Positions 33,477-42,294 of a stretch of DNA of 64,000 nucleotides are shown here, one piece after another. Each line of letters starts with the position of its first letter. Position 1 is the stretch's first letter. The stretch is taken from contig NZ_CP024768.1 of NCBI RefSeq assembly GCF_011395035.1, positions 2,393,286-2,457,285 of the forward strand, in the 5' to 3' direction. The notes under the pieces are model-generated. The model had not been told where the DNA came from. It was given only the letters and a program-made list of their open reading frames with translations, and did no database searches. A program made the translations under genes and the position numbers. The DNA comes from Pantoea cypripedii. Lineage in GTDB: Bacteria; Pseudomonadota; Gammaproteobacteria; Enterobacterales; Enterobacteriaceae.

Positions 33477-35257
33477 TATTTATTCTCAAGCTTGTCTTTC
33501 TTCGGAGCCAACTGAATCCCAAGATCGGCCAGCGCAGCCGGGTTGGCCTCACTGGGTGCTTCCGTCATCAGACAGGCCGCCGCGGTGGTTTTCGGGAAGG
33601 CAATCACGTCACGGATGTTATCGGTGCCGGTCAGCAACATGGTGACGCGGTCCAGACCAAATGCCAGACCCGCATGCGGCGGCGTACCGAATTTCAGTGC
33701 ATCCAGCAGGAAGCCGAACTTCTCACGCTGCTCTTCTTCAGCAATACCGAGAATGCTGAACACCACCTGCTGCATTTTACCGTTGTGGATACGCACGGAA
33801 CCGCCACCCACTTCATAACCGTTGATCACCATATCGTAAGCATTGGCGATAGCCTGCTCCGGGTTTTCCGCCAGTTGCTCAGCCGTCATCTCTTTAGGCG
33901 AGGTGAACGGATGGTGCATCGCGGCCAGACCGCCTTCGTCATCCGCTTCGAACATCGGGAAGTCGATCACCCACAGCGGTGCCCAGGCTTTATCATCGGT
34001 AATTTGCAGGTCACGACCCACTTTCAGACGCAGTGCGCCCAGCGCATCGGAAACCACTTTGGCACGATCGGCACCAAAGAAGATCACATCGCCGTCCTGT
34101 GCGCCGGTACGCTCAAGAATGGCTGCCACAATCTCAGCATTGAGGAACTTCGCTACCGGGCTTTGTACACCTTCAAAACCTTTGGCCAGCTCGTTGACCT
34201 TCATCCATGCCAAACCTTTGGCACCATAGATTTCAACAAACTTGCCGTATTCATCAATCTGCTTACGGCTCAGGGTGGCACCACCCGGCACGCGCAGCGC
34301 GGCGACACGGCCTTTTGCATCGTTAGCCGGGCCAGAGAACACCTGGAATTCGACGTTTTTCAGCAGGTCAGCGACATCCACCAGCTCCATCGGGTTACGC
34401 AGGTCTGGCTTGTCAGAACCGTAACGACGCATCGCTTCGGCGAAGGTCATTTGCGGGAAGCTACCGAGGTCCACGCCTCTGATATCCAGCCACAGTTCAC
34501 GGATCAGGCGTTCCATCACTTCACGCACCTGTTCGGCGCTCATGAAAGAGGTTTCCACATCGATCTGGGTGAATTCAGGCTGACGATCGGCACGCAGGTC
34601 TTCGTCACGGAAGCACTTGACGATCTGATAGTAACGGTCAAAACCGGACATCATCAGCAGCTGTTTGAACAGCTGAGGCGACTGCGGCAGTGCATAAAAT
34701 TTGCCTTTATGCACGCGGCTCGGCACCAGATAGTCACGCGCACCTTCTGGTGTGGCTTTGGTCAGCATCGGGGTTTCGATATCGAGGAAACCTTCGTTGT
34801 CCATAAAGCGACGGACAAAGCTGGTGATTTTTGCACGGGTTTTCAGGCGCTGTGCCATCTCCGGACGACGCAGGTCCAGGTAGCGGTATTTCAAACGTGC
34901 TTCTTCGCTGTTGACCTGGTTGGAATCCAGCGGCAGCGGCTCAGCACGGTTAATAATGTTCAGGTCATGGGCAAAGATTTCAATCTCGCCAGTCGCCATA
35001 TCGCTGTTTTTATTCTTCTCATCACGCGCACGCACGGTGCCGGTGATTTGGATACAGAATTCGTTACGCAGCTCAGACGCCAGCTGGAAAGCCTCCTGGC
35101 GATCGGGATCGAAGAACACCTGGACGATGCCTTCACGGTCGCGCATATCGATAAAAATCAGGCTACCCAGATCGCGACGGCGGTTTACCCAGCCGCAAAG
35201 AGTGACTTGCTGACCCACATGAGACAGATTGAGCTGTCCGCAATATTCTGTACGCAT
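33476..35257 (-). CDS. aspS: Aspartyl-tRNA synthetase
   Basis: 593 aa from the ATG at 35257 (AAGGAT upstream); E. coli AspS has 590. N-terminal OB-fold anticodon domain (about 1-105), class II core with motif 2 FRDEDLRADRQPEFTQID, the bacterial GAD insertion (about 290-420), and motif 3 GLAFGLDRVTMLLTG. It charges tRNA-Asp in the cytoplasm. Antisense frames of several hundred codons over this gene reflect codon bias and are not genes. Confidence 0.97.
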   Translation of the reverse strand: MRTEYCGQLNLSHVGQQVTLCGWVNRRRDLGSLIFIDMRDREGIVQVFFDPDRQEAFQLASELRNEFCIQITGTVRARDEKNKNSDMATGEIEIFAHDLNIINRAEPLPLDSNQVNSEEARLKYRYLDLRRPEMAQRLKTRAKITSFVRRFMDNEGFLDIETPMLTKATPEGARDYLVPSRVHKGKFYALPQSPQLFKQLLMMSGFDRYYQIVKCFRDEDLRADRQPEFTQIDVETSFMSAEQVREVMERLIRELWLDIRGVDLGSFPQMTFAEAMRRYGSDKPDLRNPMELVDVADLLKNVEFQVFSGPANDAKGRVAALRVPGGATLSRKQIDEYGKFVEIYGAKGLAWMKVNELAKGFEGVQSPVAKFLNAEIVAAILERTGAQDGDVIFFGADRAKVVSDALGALRLKVGRDLQITDDKAWAPLWVIDFPMFEADDEGGLAAMHHPFTSPKEMTAEQLAENPEQAIANAYDMVINGYEVGGGSVRIHNGKMQQVVFSILGIAEEEQREKFGFLLDALKFGTPPHAGLAFGLDRVTMLLTGTDNIRDVIAFPKTTAAACLMTEAPSEANPAALADLGIQLAPKKDKLENK

Positions 35258-35477
35258 AACGTATCCTTTTAACTTCGCCGCTGCAGCTGACAGCATCAGG
35301 CCGCGTAACCATATGAGATGCTGCCGCAAAAAAGGCGGCTATTATAATGGAAAAACCCAGACAGGATAAGTAGAGCCGCGCCAAAGCGGCTAAAACATCT
35401 GCTTTTGTCACAGGTTGTTATCCCAGTGTGACGAAAACAGGTTAACCTGTCGCTGATTTTCCCGTCTGGAGTTCGTT

Positions 35478-36299
35478 TTGACGCTACGTATTGGGTTACC
35501 ACAGTGGCAGCATGCCCACTGGAAACAATTTGGTCTGGAAACGCTGGCTGATTATGCGCAGCTGTTCGATTGTGTCGAAGGTAATACCACGCTTTATGCA
35601 CTGCCAAAGCAGGAAGTGGTGCTGCGCTGGCGCGATATGACCCATGATGATTTCCGCTTCTGCTTTAAATTCCCGTCCACCATCAGCCACCAGGCGGCGC
35701 TGCGTAACTGCGATGATTTGCTGGCGGAGTTTCTGCGTCTGCTGGACCCGTTAGCCGACCGTATCGGCCAATACTGGTTGCAACTGCCCGCCGCCTTCTC
35801 ACCGGCGCAGCTGAATGATTTGTGGCACTTTCTTGATAGCCTGCCGCGTCGCTTCAGCTATGGGGTGGAGGTGCGCCATGCGGCGTTCTTTGCCAAAGGC
35901 GAGGCCGAACGTGCGCTCAATCGCGGTTTGCAGCAACGCGGCGTGAACCGGGTGATCCTGGATAGCCGACCGGTCCATGCCTCGCAATCACAAACCGCCG
36001 CGGCCATTCATGCGCGGGAAAAAAAGCCTCGCGTACCGCCACACGCGGTGCGAACCGGCAATCAGCCGATGGTGCGCTTTATCGGCAGCGATAGCGTCGA
36101 TGAAACCGTGCCGCTGTTTCAGCCGTGGCTGGCAAAGTTGCCCAATTGGCTGGCAGAGAGCGATCCGTTGCTGTTTATCCACACGCCAGATATGGGTGCG
36201 GTGTTTCCATTGGTTGAGGCATTGTGGCCCCGGTTACAACAGCTGGAACCGCGCCTGCCCGCCCTGCCCGTCTGGCCTCAGCAATCCAGCCTGTTCTGA
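35478..36299 (+). CDS. yecE: YecE family protein (DUF72)
   Basis: 273 aa TIM-barrel-like DUF72 protein. Family blocks: RIGLPQWQHAHWK, FDCVEGNTTLYALPK, FRFCFKFPSTISHQ, YGVEVRHAAFF and RFIGSDSVDET. It starts with TTG at 35478, six bases after TGGAG, and matches E. coli from MxxIGLPQW. The function is unknown. It is divergent from aspS with a 220-bp gap and just upstream of cmoA on the same strand. Confidence 0.92.
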   Translation: MTLRIGLPQWQHAHWKQFGLETLADYAQLFDCVEGNTTLYALPKQEVVLRWRDMTHDDFRFCFKFPSTISHQAALRNCDDLLAEFLRLLDPLADRIGQYWLQLPAAFSPAQLNDLWHFLDSLPRRFSYGVEVRHAAFFAKGEAERALNRGLQQRGVNRVILDSRPVHASQSQTAAAIHAREKKPRVPPHAVRTGNQPMVRFIGSDSVDETVPLFQPWLAKLPNWLAESDPLLFIHTPDMGAVFPLVEALWPRLQQLEPRLPALPVWPQQSSLF

Positions 36300-36392
36300 C
36301 GCCCGCAGACTACACTCATGGGAAACGGGTGCAGCCTGCGGCAGTTTCTGCCAGAATAGCGCCCTTTCCGTTTTCTCTCCGGATATTTCATT

Positions 36393-37121
36393 ATGTCTGA
36401 CCGCGATACGCTATTTTCCGCCCCCATCGATAAACTGGGTGACTGGACCTTTGACGAGCGCGTGGCTGAAGTCTTTCCCGATATGATTCAGCGCTCGGTG
36501 CCCGGTTATTCCAACATCATTTCGATGATTGGCATGCTGGCAGAACGCTTTGTGCAGCCCAACAGCAAGGTTTACGACCTGGGCTGTTCGCTCGGTGCTG
36601 CCACGCTCTCAGTACGCCGTAATATTCATGTGCCGGGTTGTGAGATCATTGCTGTCGATAATTCGCCAGCGATGGTTGAACGCTGCCGTCGTCATATCGA
36701 TGCCTTCCGTGCCGATACCCCGGTGCAGGTACTGGAGGCGGATATTCGTGATATTCACATCGAAAACGCCTCGCTTGTGGTGCTCAACTTTACGTTGCAG
36801 TTCCTGGAACCCGCTGCCCGTGTGCTGCTGCTGCAAAAAATTGCTCAGGGCTTGAATCCTGGCGGAGCTTTGGTGCTGTCGGAAAAATTCAGCTTTGAAG
36901 ATGCCGAAGTCGGCGAGCTGCTGTTCAACATGCATCACGACTTCAAGCGCGCCAACGGCTATAGCGAGCTGGAAATTAGCCAGAAGCGCAGCATGCTGGA
37001 AAATGTCATGTTGACCGACAGCGTCGAAGCCCACAAAGCGCGCCTGAGGCAGGCGGGTTTTGCTCACGCCGAGCTGTGGTTCCAGTGCTTTAACTTTGGT
37101 TCTCTGGTGGCGCTGAAATGA
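36393..37121 (+). CDS. cmoA: Carboxy-S-adenosyl-L-methionine synthase
   Basis: 242 aa class I SAM fold. Motif I VYDLGCSLGAATLSVR, acidic residue in IIAVDNSPAMVERC, and the Cx-SAM specific segments PNSKVYD, FTLQFLEP and KFSFED are present. CmoA combines SAM and prephenate to give carboxy-SAM, used by CmoB. It overlaps cmoB by four bases (ATGA). Confidence 0.95.
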   Translation: MSDRDTLFSAPIDKLGDWTFDERVAEVFPDMIQRSVPGYSNIISMIGMLAERFVQPNSKVYDLGCSLGAATLSVRRNIHVPGCEIIAVDNSPAMVERCRRHIDAFRADTPVQVLEADIRDIHIENASLVVLNFTLQFLEPAARVLLLQKIAQGLNPGGALVLSEKFSFEDAEVGELLFNMHHDFKRANGYSELEISQKRSMLENVMLTDSVEAHKARLRQAGFAHAELWFQCFNFGSLVALK

Positions 37122-38086
37122 TTGATTTTGGTCGGTTCTATCAGCAAATCGCGACTGGCCCGCTTGCCAGCTGGCTGGAAGTGTTGCCCGCCCAGGTGGC
37201 TGCCTGGCAGCGTGAAAACCTGCACGGCCATTTCCGCAACTGGGAAAAATCGGTTGAGCATCTTCCCGCACTTGTCCCACAGACGCTCGATTTGCTGCAT
37301 AGCGTTAGCGCGCAGCAGGATGATTTAACCGAACGTCAGCGTGCCGGGATTGAAAAGCTGCTGCGTAATCTCATGCCGTGGCGTAAAGGGCCGTACTCGC
37401 TCTATGGCACGGAAATCGATACCGAATGGCGTTCTGACTGGAAGTGGCAGCGCGTACTGCCGCATATTTCCCCGCTGGCCGGACGCACGGTACTGGATGT
37501 CGGCTGTGGCAGTGGCTATCACATGTGGCGCATGGTCGGTGCTGGCGCTCAGCTGGTGGTGGGCATCGATCCGATGCAGCTGTTCCTGTGTCAGTTCGAA
37601 GCGGTACGCAAGTTACTGGGTGACGATCGTCGTGCGCATCTGCTGCCGCTGGGCATTGAGCAACTTCCCGCATTACAGGCGTTCGATACTTTGTTTTCGA
37701 TGGGGGTGCTGTATCATCGCCGCTCACCGCTTGATCACCTGCTACAGCTGAAAAATCAGCTGGTCAGCGACGGTGAACTGGTGCTGGAAACGCTGGTGAT
37801 TGAAGGGGATGAGAACGCGGTACTGGTACCTGGCGAACGTTATGCACAGATGCGCAACGTTTACTTTATTCCCTCCGCCGCCGCATTAAAAAGTTGGCTG
37901 GAGAAGTGTGGCTTCGTCGATGTACGTATCGTTGATTACGCGGTGACTTCGGTGGAAGAACAACGCCGCACTGACTGGATGACCAGCGAATCGCTGGCTG
38001 AATTCCTTGATCCGCTCGATAGCAGCAAAACGGTAGAAGGCTATCCAGCACCGCTGCGCGCGGTACTGGTAGCACGTAAGCCCTGA
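37118..38086 (+). CDS. cmoB: tRNA U34 carboxymethyltransferase
   Basis: 322 aa (E. coli 323). SAM-binding core VLDVGCGSGYHMWRM with NWRS-like flanks; YSLYGTEIDTEWRSDWKW is the family substrate segment. It transfers the carboxymethyl group from carboxy-SAM to 5-hydroxyuridine 34, giving cmo5U in tRNAs that read four-fold boxes. It ends three bases before the convergent exporter gene. Confidence 0.95.
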   Translation: MIDFGRFYQQIATGPLASWLEVLPAQVAAWQRENLHGHFRNWEKSVEHLPALVPQTLDLLHSVSAQQDDLTERQRAGIEKLLRNLMPWRKGPYSLYGTEIDTEWRSDWKWQRVLPHISPLAGRTVLDVGCGSGYHMWRMVGAGAQLVVGIDPMQLFLCQFEAVRKLLGDDRRAHLLPLGIEQLPALQAFDTLFSMGVLYHRRSPLDHLLQLKNQLVSDGELVLETLVIEGDENAVLVPGERYAQMRNVYFIPSAAALKSWLEKCGFVDVRIVDYAVTSVEEQRRTDWMTSESLAEFLDPLDSSKTVEGYPAPLRAVLVARKP

Positions 38087-38089
38087 TGC

Positions 38090-38710
38090 TTAACGCCGCG
38101 ACAGCGCCAGCTTCGCGGCGAAACCGATAAATACGCAACCTGTCAGACGATCCATCACTTTCAGCACCGTCGGACGACGCAGGTGCGCGGCAAAATAGTG
38201 GCTGCCGCCAATCAGCACCGCATTCCACACCAGACCTATCGCCATATGGGTCAGCGCCATCAGAGTACACCACAAGGGTACCGACGCACCGGCCGGGATA
38301 AACTGCGGCAGGAAGGTAACGTAAAACACCCCCACTTTTGGATTCAGCATGTTGCCCAGCAGCCCACGACTAAAACAGGCGAAATAACGCTGTTCCTTCT
38401 GGGGGGTAACCTGCCCGTCATCCACCTGGCTACGCGGATTAAGCAACAATTTCACACCCAGCCACAGCAGATATGCCGCCCCCACCCACTTCAACAGGTT
38501 GTAGGCCATTTCTGATGCCAGCAGCAACGCACCCAATCCCAGCCCGACCATCACGCCCCACACCAGACATCCCAGGGTCACCCCAAACGCGGTAGCCGAG
38601 GCGCGTTTCCAGCCCTGTGCCGCTGCGGTACGCAGTACCAGCGCGGTATCAAAGCCCGGCGTTAAGGTGAGGATGGTGATAGCAAACAGAAATGAAATCA
38701 GTAACGTCAT
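38090..38710 (-). CDS. LysE/RhtB family amino-acid exporter
   Basis: 206 aa with six hydrophobic helices. The N-terminal TPGFDTALVLRTAAAQGWKR block with GVTLGCLVWGVM and the later FSRGLLGNMLNPKVGVFYVTF segment are diagnostic for the LysE/RhtB superfamily. Members export homoserine, threonine, leucine or lysine; the substrate is not readable here. It lies in the variable segment between cmoB and cutC, divergent from gldA. Confidence 0.85.
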   Translation of the reverse strand: MTLLISFLFAITILTLTPGFDTALVLRTAAAQGWKRASATAFGVTLGCLVWGVMVGLGLGALLLASEMAYNLLKWVGAAYLLWLGVKLLLNPRSQVDDGQVTPQKEQRYFACFSRGLLGNMLNPKVGVFYVTFLPQFIPAGASVPLWCTLMALTHMAIGLVWNAVLIGGSHYFAAHLRRPTVLKVMDRLTGCVFIGFAAKLALSRR

Positions 38711-38885
38711 GGCATGCTCCCGGTGAATTTGCCGCTATCTTAACGCCGCAATGAGGGGAAGACGATAGTTACCTTCCGTGAGTAACTGAGAATAATTCTC
38801 AACTTGCCACCAATGGTTAAATTACCGTCACTTTTCTGTGTCAGTTTGAGGCCAGTCTCTTTTCTCACCCAAAGGAGTTATGGCT

Positions 38886-39983
38886 ATGAGTAAGTTTATT
38901 TTCTCTTCACCACGGAAATATGTGCAGGGCGCTGGCGTACTGGCTGAACTGGGGTCCTATATCGCCGAGCTGGGCAAACACGCTTTTCTGGTGGCTGACG
39001 ATATTGTCTGGCAACTGATTGGCGAGCGGACACAACAGGCGTTAAAAGCAGCCGGCGTCGAATTCAATCGGCAGCCGTTTAACGGCGAAGCCTCCAGCAA
39101 TGAAATCAACCGCCTGACACAACTGGCGAAATCTACCGGCAGCGACGTGATAGTCGGCCTCGGCGGCGGTAAAACACTGGATACGGTGAAAGCCGTGGCT
39201 GATGAACTCAAGCTGCCGGTCGCCATCGTCCCGACGGTTGCCTCCACCGATGCGCCATGTAGCGCGCTTTCCGTGATCTACTCTGACAGCGGCGTGTTCG
39301 AAAGTTATCGCTTCTATAGCAAGAACCCGGATTTGGTGCTGGTGGATACCGCCGTCTGTGCCAGCGCGCCAGTACGGCTGTTCGCATCCGGTATTGCCGA
39401 TGGTCTTGCCACCTGGGTAGAAGCGCAGGCCGTATTGCGCTCACATGCCAAATCGATGGTCAATGGCGATCCCACCATCGCCGGGCTGGCGATCGCCCGT
39501 GCCTGTGAGGAAACGCTGCTCACCTGGGGTTACAGCGCTTACACCGCCGTCAGCGAAAAACGCGTAACACCTGCCGTTGAAGCGGTAGTCGAAGCCAACA
39601 CCCTGCTCTCCGGCCTCGGCTTTGAGAATGCCGGTCTGGCGGGTGCCCATGCTATCCACAATGGTTTTACCGCAATCGACGGGGATATCCACCATCTGAC
39701 CCATGGTGAAAAAGTGGCTTATGGCACCCTGACCCAGATGGTACTGGAGCAGCGTCCGGATGAAGAGATTGCCCGCTATATCCGCTTCTACCGTTCCATT
39801 AATATGCCGACCACGTTGAAAGAGCTGCATCTGGAACATGAGTCCTGGGAGAATCTGGTGCGGATCGGGGCGCTGGCAAATAGCGAAGGCGATACGCTGA
39901 AAAACCTGAACCCGAATCTGTCGCCGGAAGATATTGCCAATGCGATTCTGGCGGTGGACGCGTTCAGTAAAACCGTTAAATAA
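38886..39983 (+). CDS. gldA: Glycerol dehydrogenase
   Basis: 365 aa iron-containing-type alcohol dehydrogenase family. NAD site GLGGGKTLDTVKAVAD, substrate pocket PTVASTDAPCSALSVIY, and zinc ligands in ASGIADGLATW (Asp), GAHAIHNGF (His) and HLTHGEKVAYG (His). It oxidises glycerol to dihydroxyacetone, the substrate of the dhaKLM system 25 kb away. The ATG at 38886 is eight bases from AAAGGAG; an ATG at 38880 is too close to it. Divergent from the LysE-type gene. Confidence 0.92.
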   Translation: MSKFIFSSPRKYVQGAGVLAELGSYIAELGKHAFLVADDIVWQLIGERTQQALKAAGVEFNRQPFNGEASSNEINRLTQLAKSTGSDVIVGLGGGKTLDTVKAVADELKLPVAIVPTVASTDAPCSALSVIYSDSGVFESYRFYSKNPDLVLVDTAVCASAPVRLFASGIADGLATWVEAQAVLRSHAKSMVNGDPTIAGLAIARACEETLLTWGYSAYTAVSEKRVTPAVEAVVEANTLLSGLGFENAGLAGAHAIHNGFTAIDGDIHHLTHGEKVAYGTLTQMVLEQRPDEEIARYIRFYRSINMPTTLKELHLEHESWENLVRIGALANSEGDTLKNLNPNLSPEDIANAILAVDAFSKTVK

Positions 39984-39993
39984 CCCACCCTGC

Positions 39994-40021
39994 GTAGCGG
40001 CGTGATTTATCGCGCCGCTAC
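39994..40021. repeat. REP-like palindrome after gldA
   Basis: Perfect nine-base arms GTAGCGGCG and CGCCGCTAC flank TGATTTATCG. The same arms and inner GATAAATCGCG occur at 41599-41657. It is eleven bases after the gldA stop and can act as its transcription-end hairpin. It resembles the dispersed palindromic repeats common in Pantoea-type genomes. Confidence 0.7.
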
Positions 40022-40034
40022 AATTTGACCAGCA

Positions 40035-40883
40035 CTATTGTTCTTCTGTGGGTTTGTCCCAGTACTGGTATTTGTAGGCCGAGCTGAGATGGCGTTCGAT
40101 AGTGCCTTTATCAAACACTTCGGTTTCATGCAAATAACTGAGCGTGCAATTCCCCACTTCATCCCACAGCTGACATTCATCCACCGAACGAAGGGTACTG
40201 ACCGGTGTGGTCGCGGTGCCATTCAGACGTAACTCACGCCACTGATTGTCGTAGGTGTAGGTATCCTTGCTGCGGGCGCTGATGGCGCTGGTCACCAGCC
40301 CCTGAGGATTCCAGTTGTAGCTACTCTCGCCGTTAGTCAGCGCATCGCTGCCGCGCGCGACACTCCTTTCTACGCGGAAATGTTTGTCATAGCGGTAGGT
40401 GGTATCGGTGAAGCCGTTTTTCCCCATGCTGGTAAATTTGTCAGAGGAACTGATGATGTTGCCCCGTTGCCCCATCTGCCAGTTAATGGTGCCCTGACGA
40501 TTATCCACCACCACTTCTTTACCCTCTTTCAGGACTTTCACCAGATAGGCGTATTCAGCTACCCAGCCCCCCTGCACACGCGCAATGTGTTGTTCCATGC
40601 TCAGCACGACATTACTTTCGCTTTTATCGTAGGTAATGTCCGCCACCATCAAATCGCCGCAGGGATCAAACTGCCCCAGAATGCGTTTCTGTGAATCAAC
40701 ATCTTTACCAAATTCGCCCGCGATCACCTGCCGTACTGCGCCTTTCGCATTTCCTCCCAGCATGATCCAGTTATTGCTATTGGTGATGTTTTTACTCAAC
40801 GGCAGGCAGGCAGTGCTGACGGCCAGCGCAGCGCCACTGAGCGGTAAAAGCAGCAGTAAAACGGCACAAGGGATGGATTTCAT
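40035..40883 (-). CDS. Secreted protein of unknown function, YnfC-like layout
   Basis: 282 aa with signal peptide (KSIPCAVLLLLLPLSGAALA). The mature part holds many short aromatic beta-strand segments with YRYDKHF, YNWNPQG and TYTYDNQW, reminiscent of YD/RHS-type beta repeats and of the enteric YnfC family, but it lacks a lipobox. Cys residues in TACLPL, FDPCGD, VDECQLW and GNCTLSY suggest disulfides and a periplasmic site. I do not recognise a specific function. The gene lies between two REP-like palindromes, with a 500-bp gene-poor upstream region. Confidence 0.6.
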   Translation of the reverse strand: MKSIPCAVLLLLLPLSGAALAVSTACLPLSKNITNSNNWIMLGGNAKGAVRQVIAGEFGKDVDSQKRILGQFDPCGDLMVADITYDKSESNVVLSMEQHIARVQGGWVAEYAYLVKVLKEGKEVVVDNRQGTINWQMGQRGNIISSSDKFTSMGKNGFTDTTYRYDKHFRVERSVARGSDALTNGESSYNWNPQGLVTSAISARSKDTYTYDNQWRELRLNGTATTPVSTLRSVDECQLWDEVGNCTLSYLHETEVFDKGTIERHLSSAYKYQYWDKPTEEQ

Positions 40884-41385
40884 GATGGTTATCCGTGAAT
40901 AGCCTTAACTTTCAATGTAAGCATCTTTTTCCATGATGCGCTACGGTCAGCTTGCGGCGATCATCACAAAGGGAAAGGAGAGAGAGATGGCAACATAAGA
41001 ATATGCGATGCCGGGTGCCTCCCGGTGAGCCGATTAAGCCATAATCCCGGCCCGCATGACACGTCAGAATGCCTGGCTTTGCCCCACCGCACAGGGGGAT
41101 TCACCGCACAACTGACAAAATACAAGTCGCAAAAGTTTATTTAAACTTTGCTTTAGTTATTTAACTCCGGATTGCACACCTCATTCGATGTTAGCTTCTG
41201 CCATTGCATGACTTCATGGATTTTAAAACTAAAAAAAGTCTTCTGAACAAAGTCAAGTCTGATTAACCCACTATAGTGAGGTTATTCAGGAGATTAAGCT
41301 TAGCGGCGCTATTTTATAATCCCGAGGGCGAACTTAATGAGAACATCCATACCCTGGTTTTCCTGACCCTACGGAGGGTTTAAGC
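40884..41385. other. Gene-poor, structured 500-bp region
   Basis: No gene of useful size. Items seen: a strong ribosome-site-like AAAGGAGAGAG directly before ATGGCAACATAA (three codons, about 40987); a hairpin CCGGG-TGCCT-CCCGG nearby (about 41010-41025) followed by GC-rich, fold-prone sequence to 41100; an AT-rich segment 41130-41250; and a nine-codon leader frame (MRTSIPWFS, from 41337) just ahead of the ribbon-helix-helix gene, followed by the hairpin CCCT-ACGG-AGGG that overlaps that gene's ribosome site. A small RNA or leader control is possible but unproven. Confidence 0.4.
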
Positions 41386-41574
41386 ATGATTCAATCAGCC
41401 AGCGACATTCAGAAACGCAGCGATGAAAAGCGTGGAATGAAGCCCAAAACTTATAAACTCCATCTCAATACCATTGACAGAATCGAGTTACTCGCCAGCC
41501 ATTCCGGGATATCTCAGGCAGCCATCATCGCAAATGCCATTGATATTTATGAGCAGTCGCTGAAACAGCAATAA
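41386..41574 (+). CDS. Small ribbon-helix-helix protein, 62 aa
   Basis: 62 aa. A basic N-terminal tail is followed by a predicted beta-strand (PKTYKLHLNTI) and two helices (IDRIELLASHSG, SQAAIIANAIDIYEQSLKQ), the layout of MetJ/Arc/CopG-type DNA-binding dimers. The start has GGAGGG eight bases upstream. It may be an autoregulatory repressor or a solo antitoxin, but no toxin partner is adjacent on the same strand. The nearest gene, at 41713-41988, is convergent and of unknown function. Confidence 0.7.
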   Translation: MIQSASDIQKRSDEKRGMKPKTYKLHLNTIDRIELLASHSGISQAAIIANAIDIYEQSLKQQ

Positions 41575-41598
41575 CCTGTCATGTTCTGGTCCTGACTC

Positions 41599-41657
41599 GT
41601 AGCGGCGAGGGTTGATATTGACGCAAAATAATATTGCGCGATAAATCGCGCCGCTAC
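41599..41657. repeat. REP-like inverted repeat
   Basis: Arms GTAGCGGCG (41599-41607) and CGCCGCTAC (41649-41657) surround a 41-base centre containing GCGCGATAAATCGCG, itself palindromic. The right arm and inner part match the repeat at 39994-40021. It lies between two convergent small genes. Confidence 0.65.
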
Positions 41658-41712
41658 GATTCATAGTTTATCCATCATTAAAAGTGATGACGGGATATTA
41701 TTCCCGATAATA

Positions 41713-41988
41713 TTATCGTGGCTTGCTCCTTATTACCTTCTCACCCTCTTCGGTAAGTCTGACTTCGTAATAACGTGTCATATCACTGACAATCACCACG
41801 AAATCAATTAAGCCTTCACGCATCAATGGTGCCAGACTCCGGCAGGTGACCTCTTTGCGTTTTTTCCGCACATTATCATGTCTGACTTCCACACCGACTG
41901 CTTTATCACCGCGTAACTTATAATCCGTTCCGTTGCGCATACGATTCAGAGTTACAAGTTTCTCTTGTGAAATCATGGTCATATCCAT
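41713..41988 (-). CDS. Hypothetical protein, 91 aa, winged-helix-like
   Basis: 91 aa. The N-terminal half is basic (RMRNGTDYKLRGDKAVGVEV, VRKKRKEVTCRSL), the C-terminal half reads LMREGLIDFVVIVSDMTRYY then EVRLTEEGEKVI. A helix, recognition-like segment and beta-hairpin ending in LTEEG(ekvI) is common in winged-helix DNA-binding proteins. The start at 41988 is not firmly fixed, since ATGs also lie two and four codons on. I know no specific homologue. GC content is low. Confidence 0.55.
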   Translation of the reverse strand: MDMTMISQEKLVTLNRMRNGTDYKLRGDKAVGVEVRHDNVRKKRKEVTCRSLAPLMREGLIDFVVIVSDMTRYYEVRLTEEGEKVIRSKPR

Positions 41989-42294
41989 TTACCCCAGCCA
42001 AAGGCACTACATTGATGACACACGGATGCTCTGGTTCACAAAATCATCCGTGCTTTTAGTTGTAATAAGTTCTTTTGTTTGCACGTCATGTTAATGACAA
42101 TATGGAGATTGTGTGAGTTTAATATTGGCGGGTTGACGGATTTATATTTCTATGATCCATCGCATTTCGTTACTGTGCGAAGAGTCAGACGCATATTTTA
42201 GATAAAAAGAACCCCAGCAAGAAAAACTGGGGTTTGGTACTTGCAAACATCACGTCATGCTTTCGGCGTGCTGCGCGGCAAAATTGGCGTGATT
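41989..42294. other. Intergenic region before cutC 3' end
   Basis: About 300 bp with no gene. It contains the likely upstream region of the 91-aa gene and the cutC terminator at 42210-42234. AT-rich, no recognised operator. Confidence 0.4.
42210..42234 (-). terminator. cutC terminator
   Basis: Eight-pair stem AACCCCAG with CTGGGGTT, nine-base loop, followed on the minus strand by CTTTTTATC. Lies 60 bases after the cutC stop. Confidence 0.75.

Noticed and set aside
33674..35272. 532-codon open frame antisense to aspS
   Set aside because: Long antisense frames arise from the codon bias of highly expressed high-GC genes. The product is His/Gln-rich without domain signals and aspS is certain.
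40980..41110. hok/sok-type toxin locus
   Set aside because: The hairpin-rich sequence first suggested a type I system, but no small hydrophobic toxin frame is present on either strand nearby.
41265..41285. T7-like promoter (CACTATAG)
   Set aside because: Only eight bases match and they form part of the palindrome CACTATAGTG; no other phage features are nearby.
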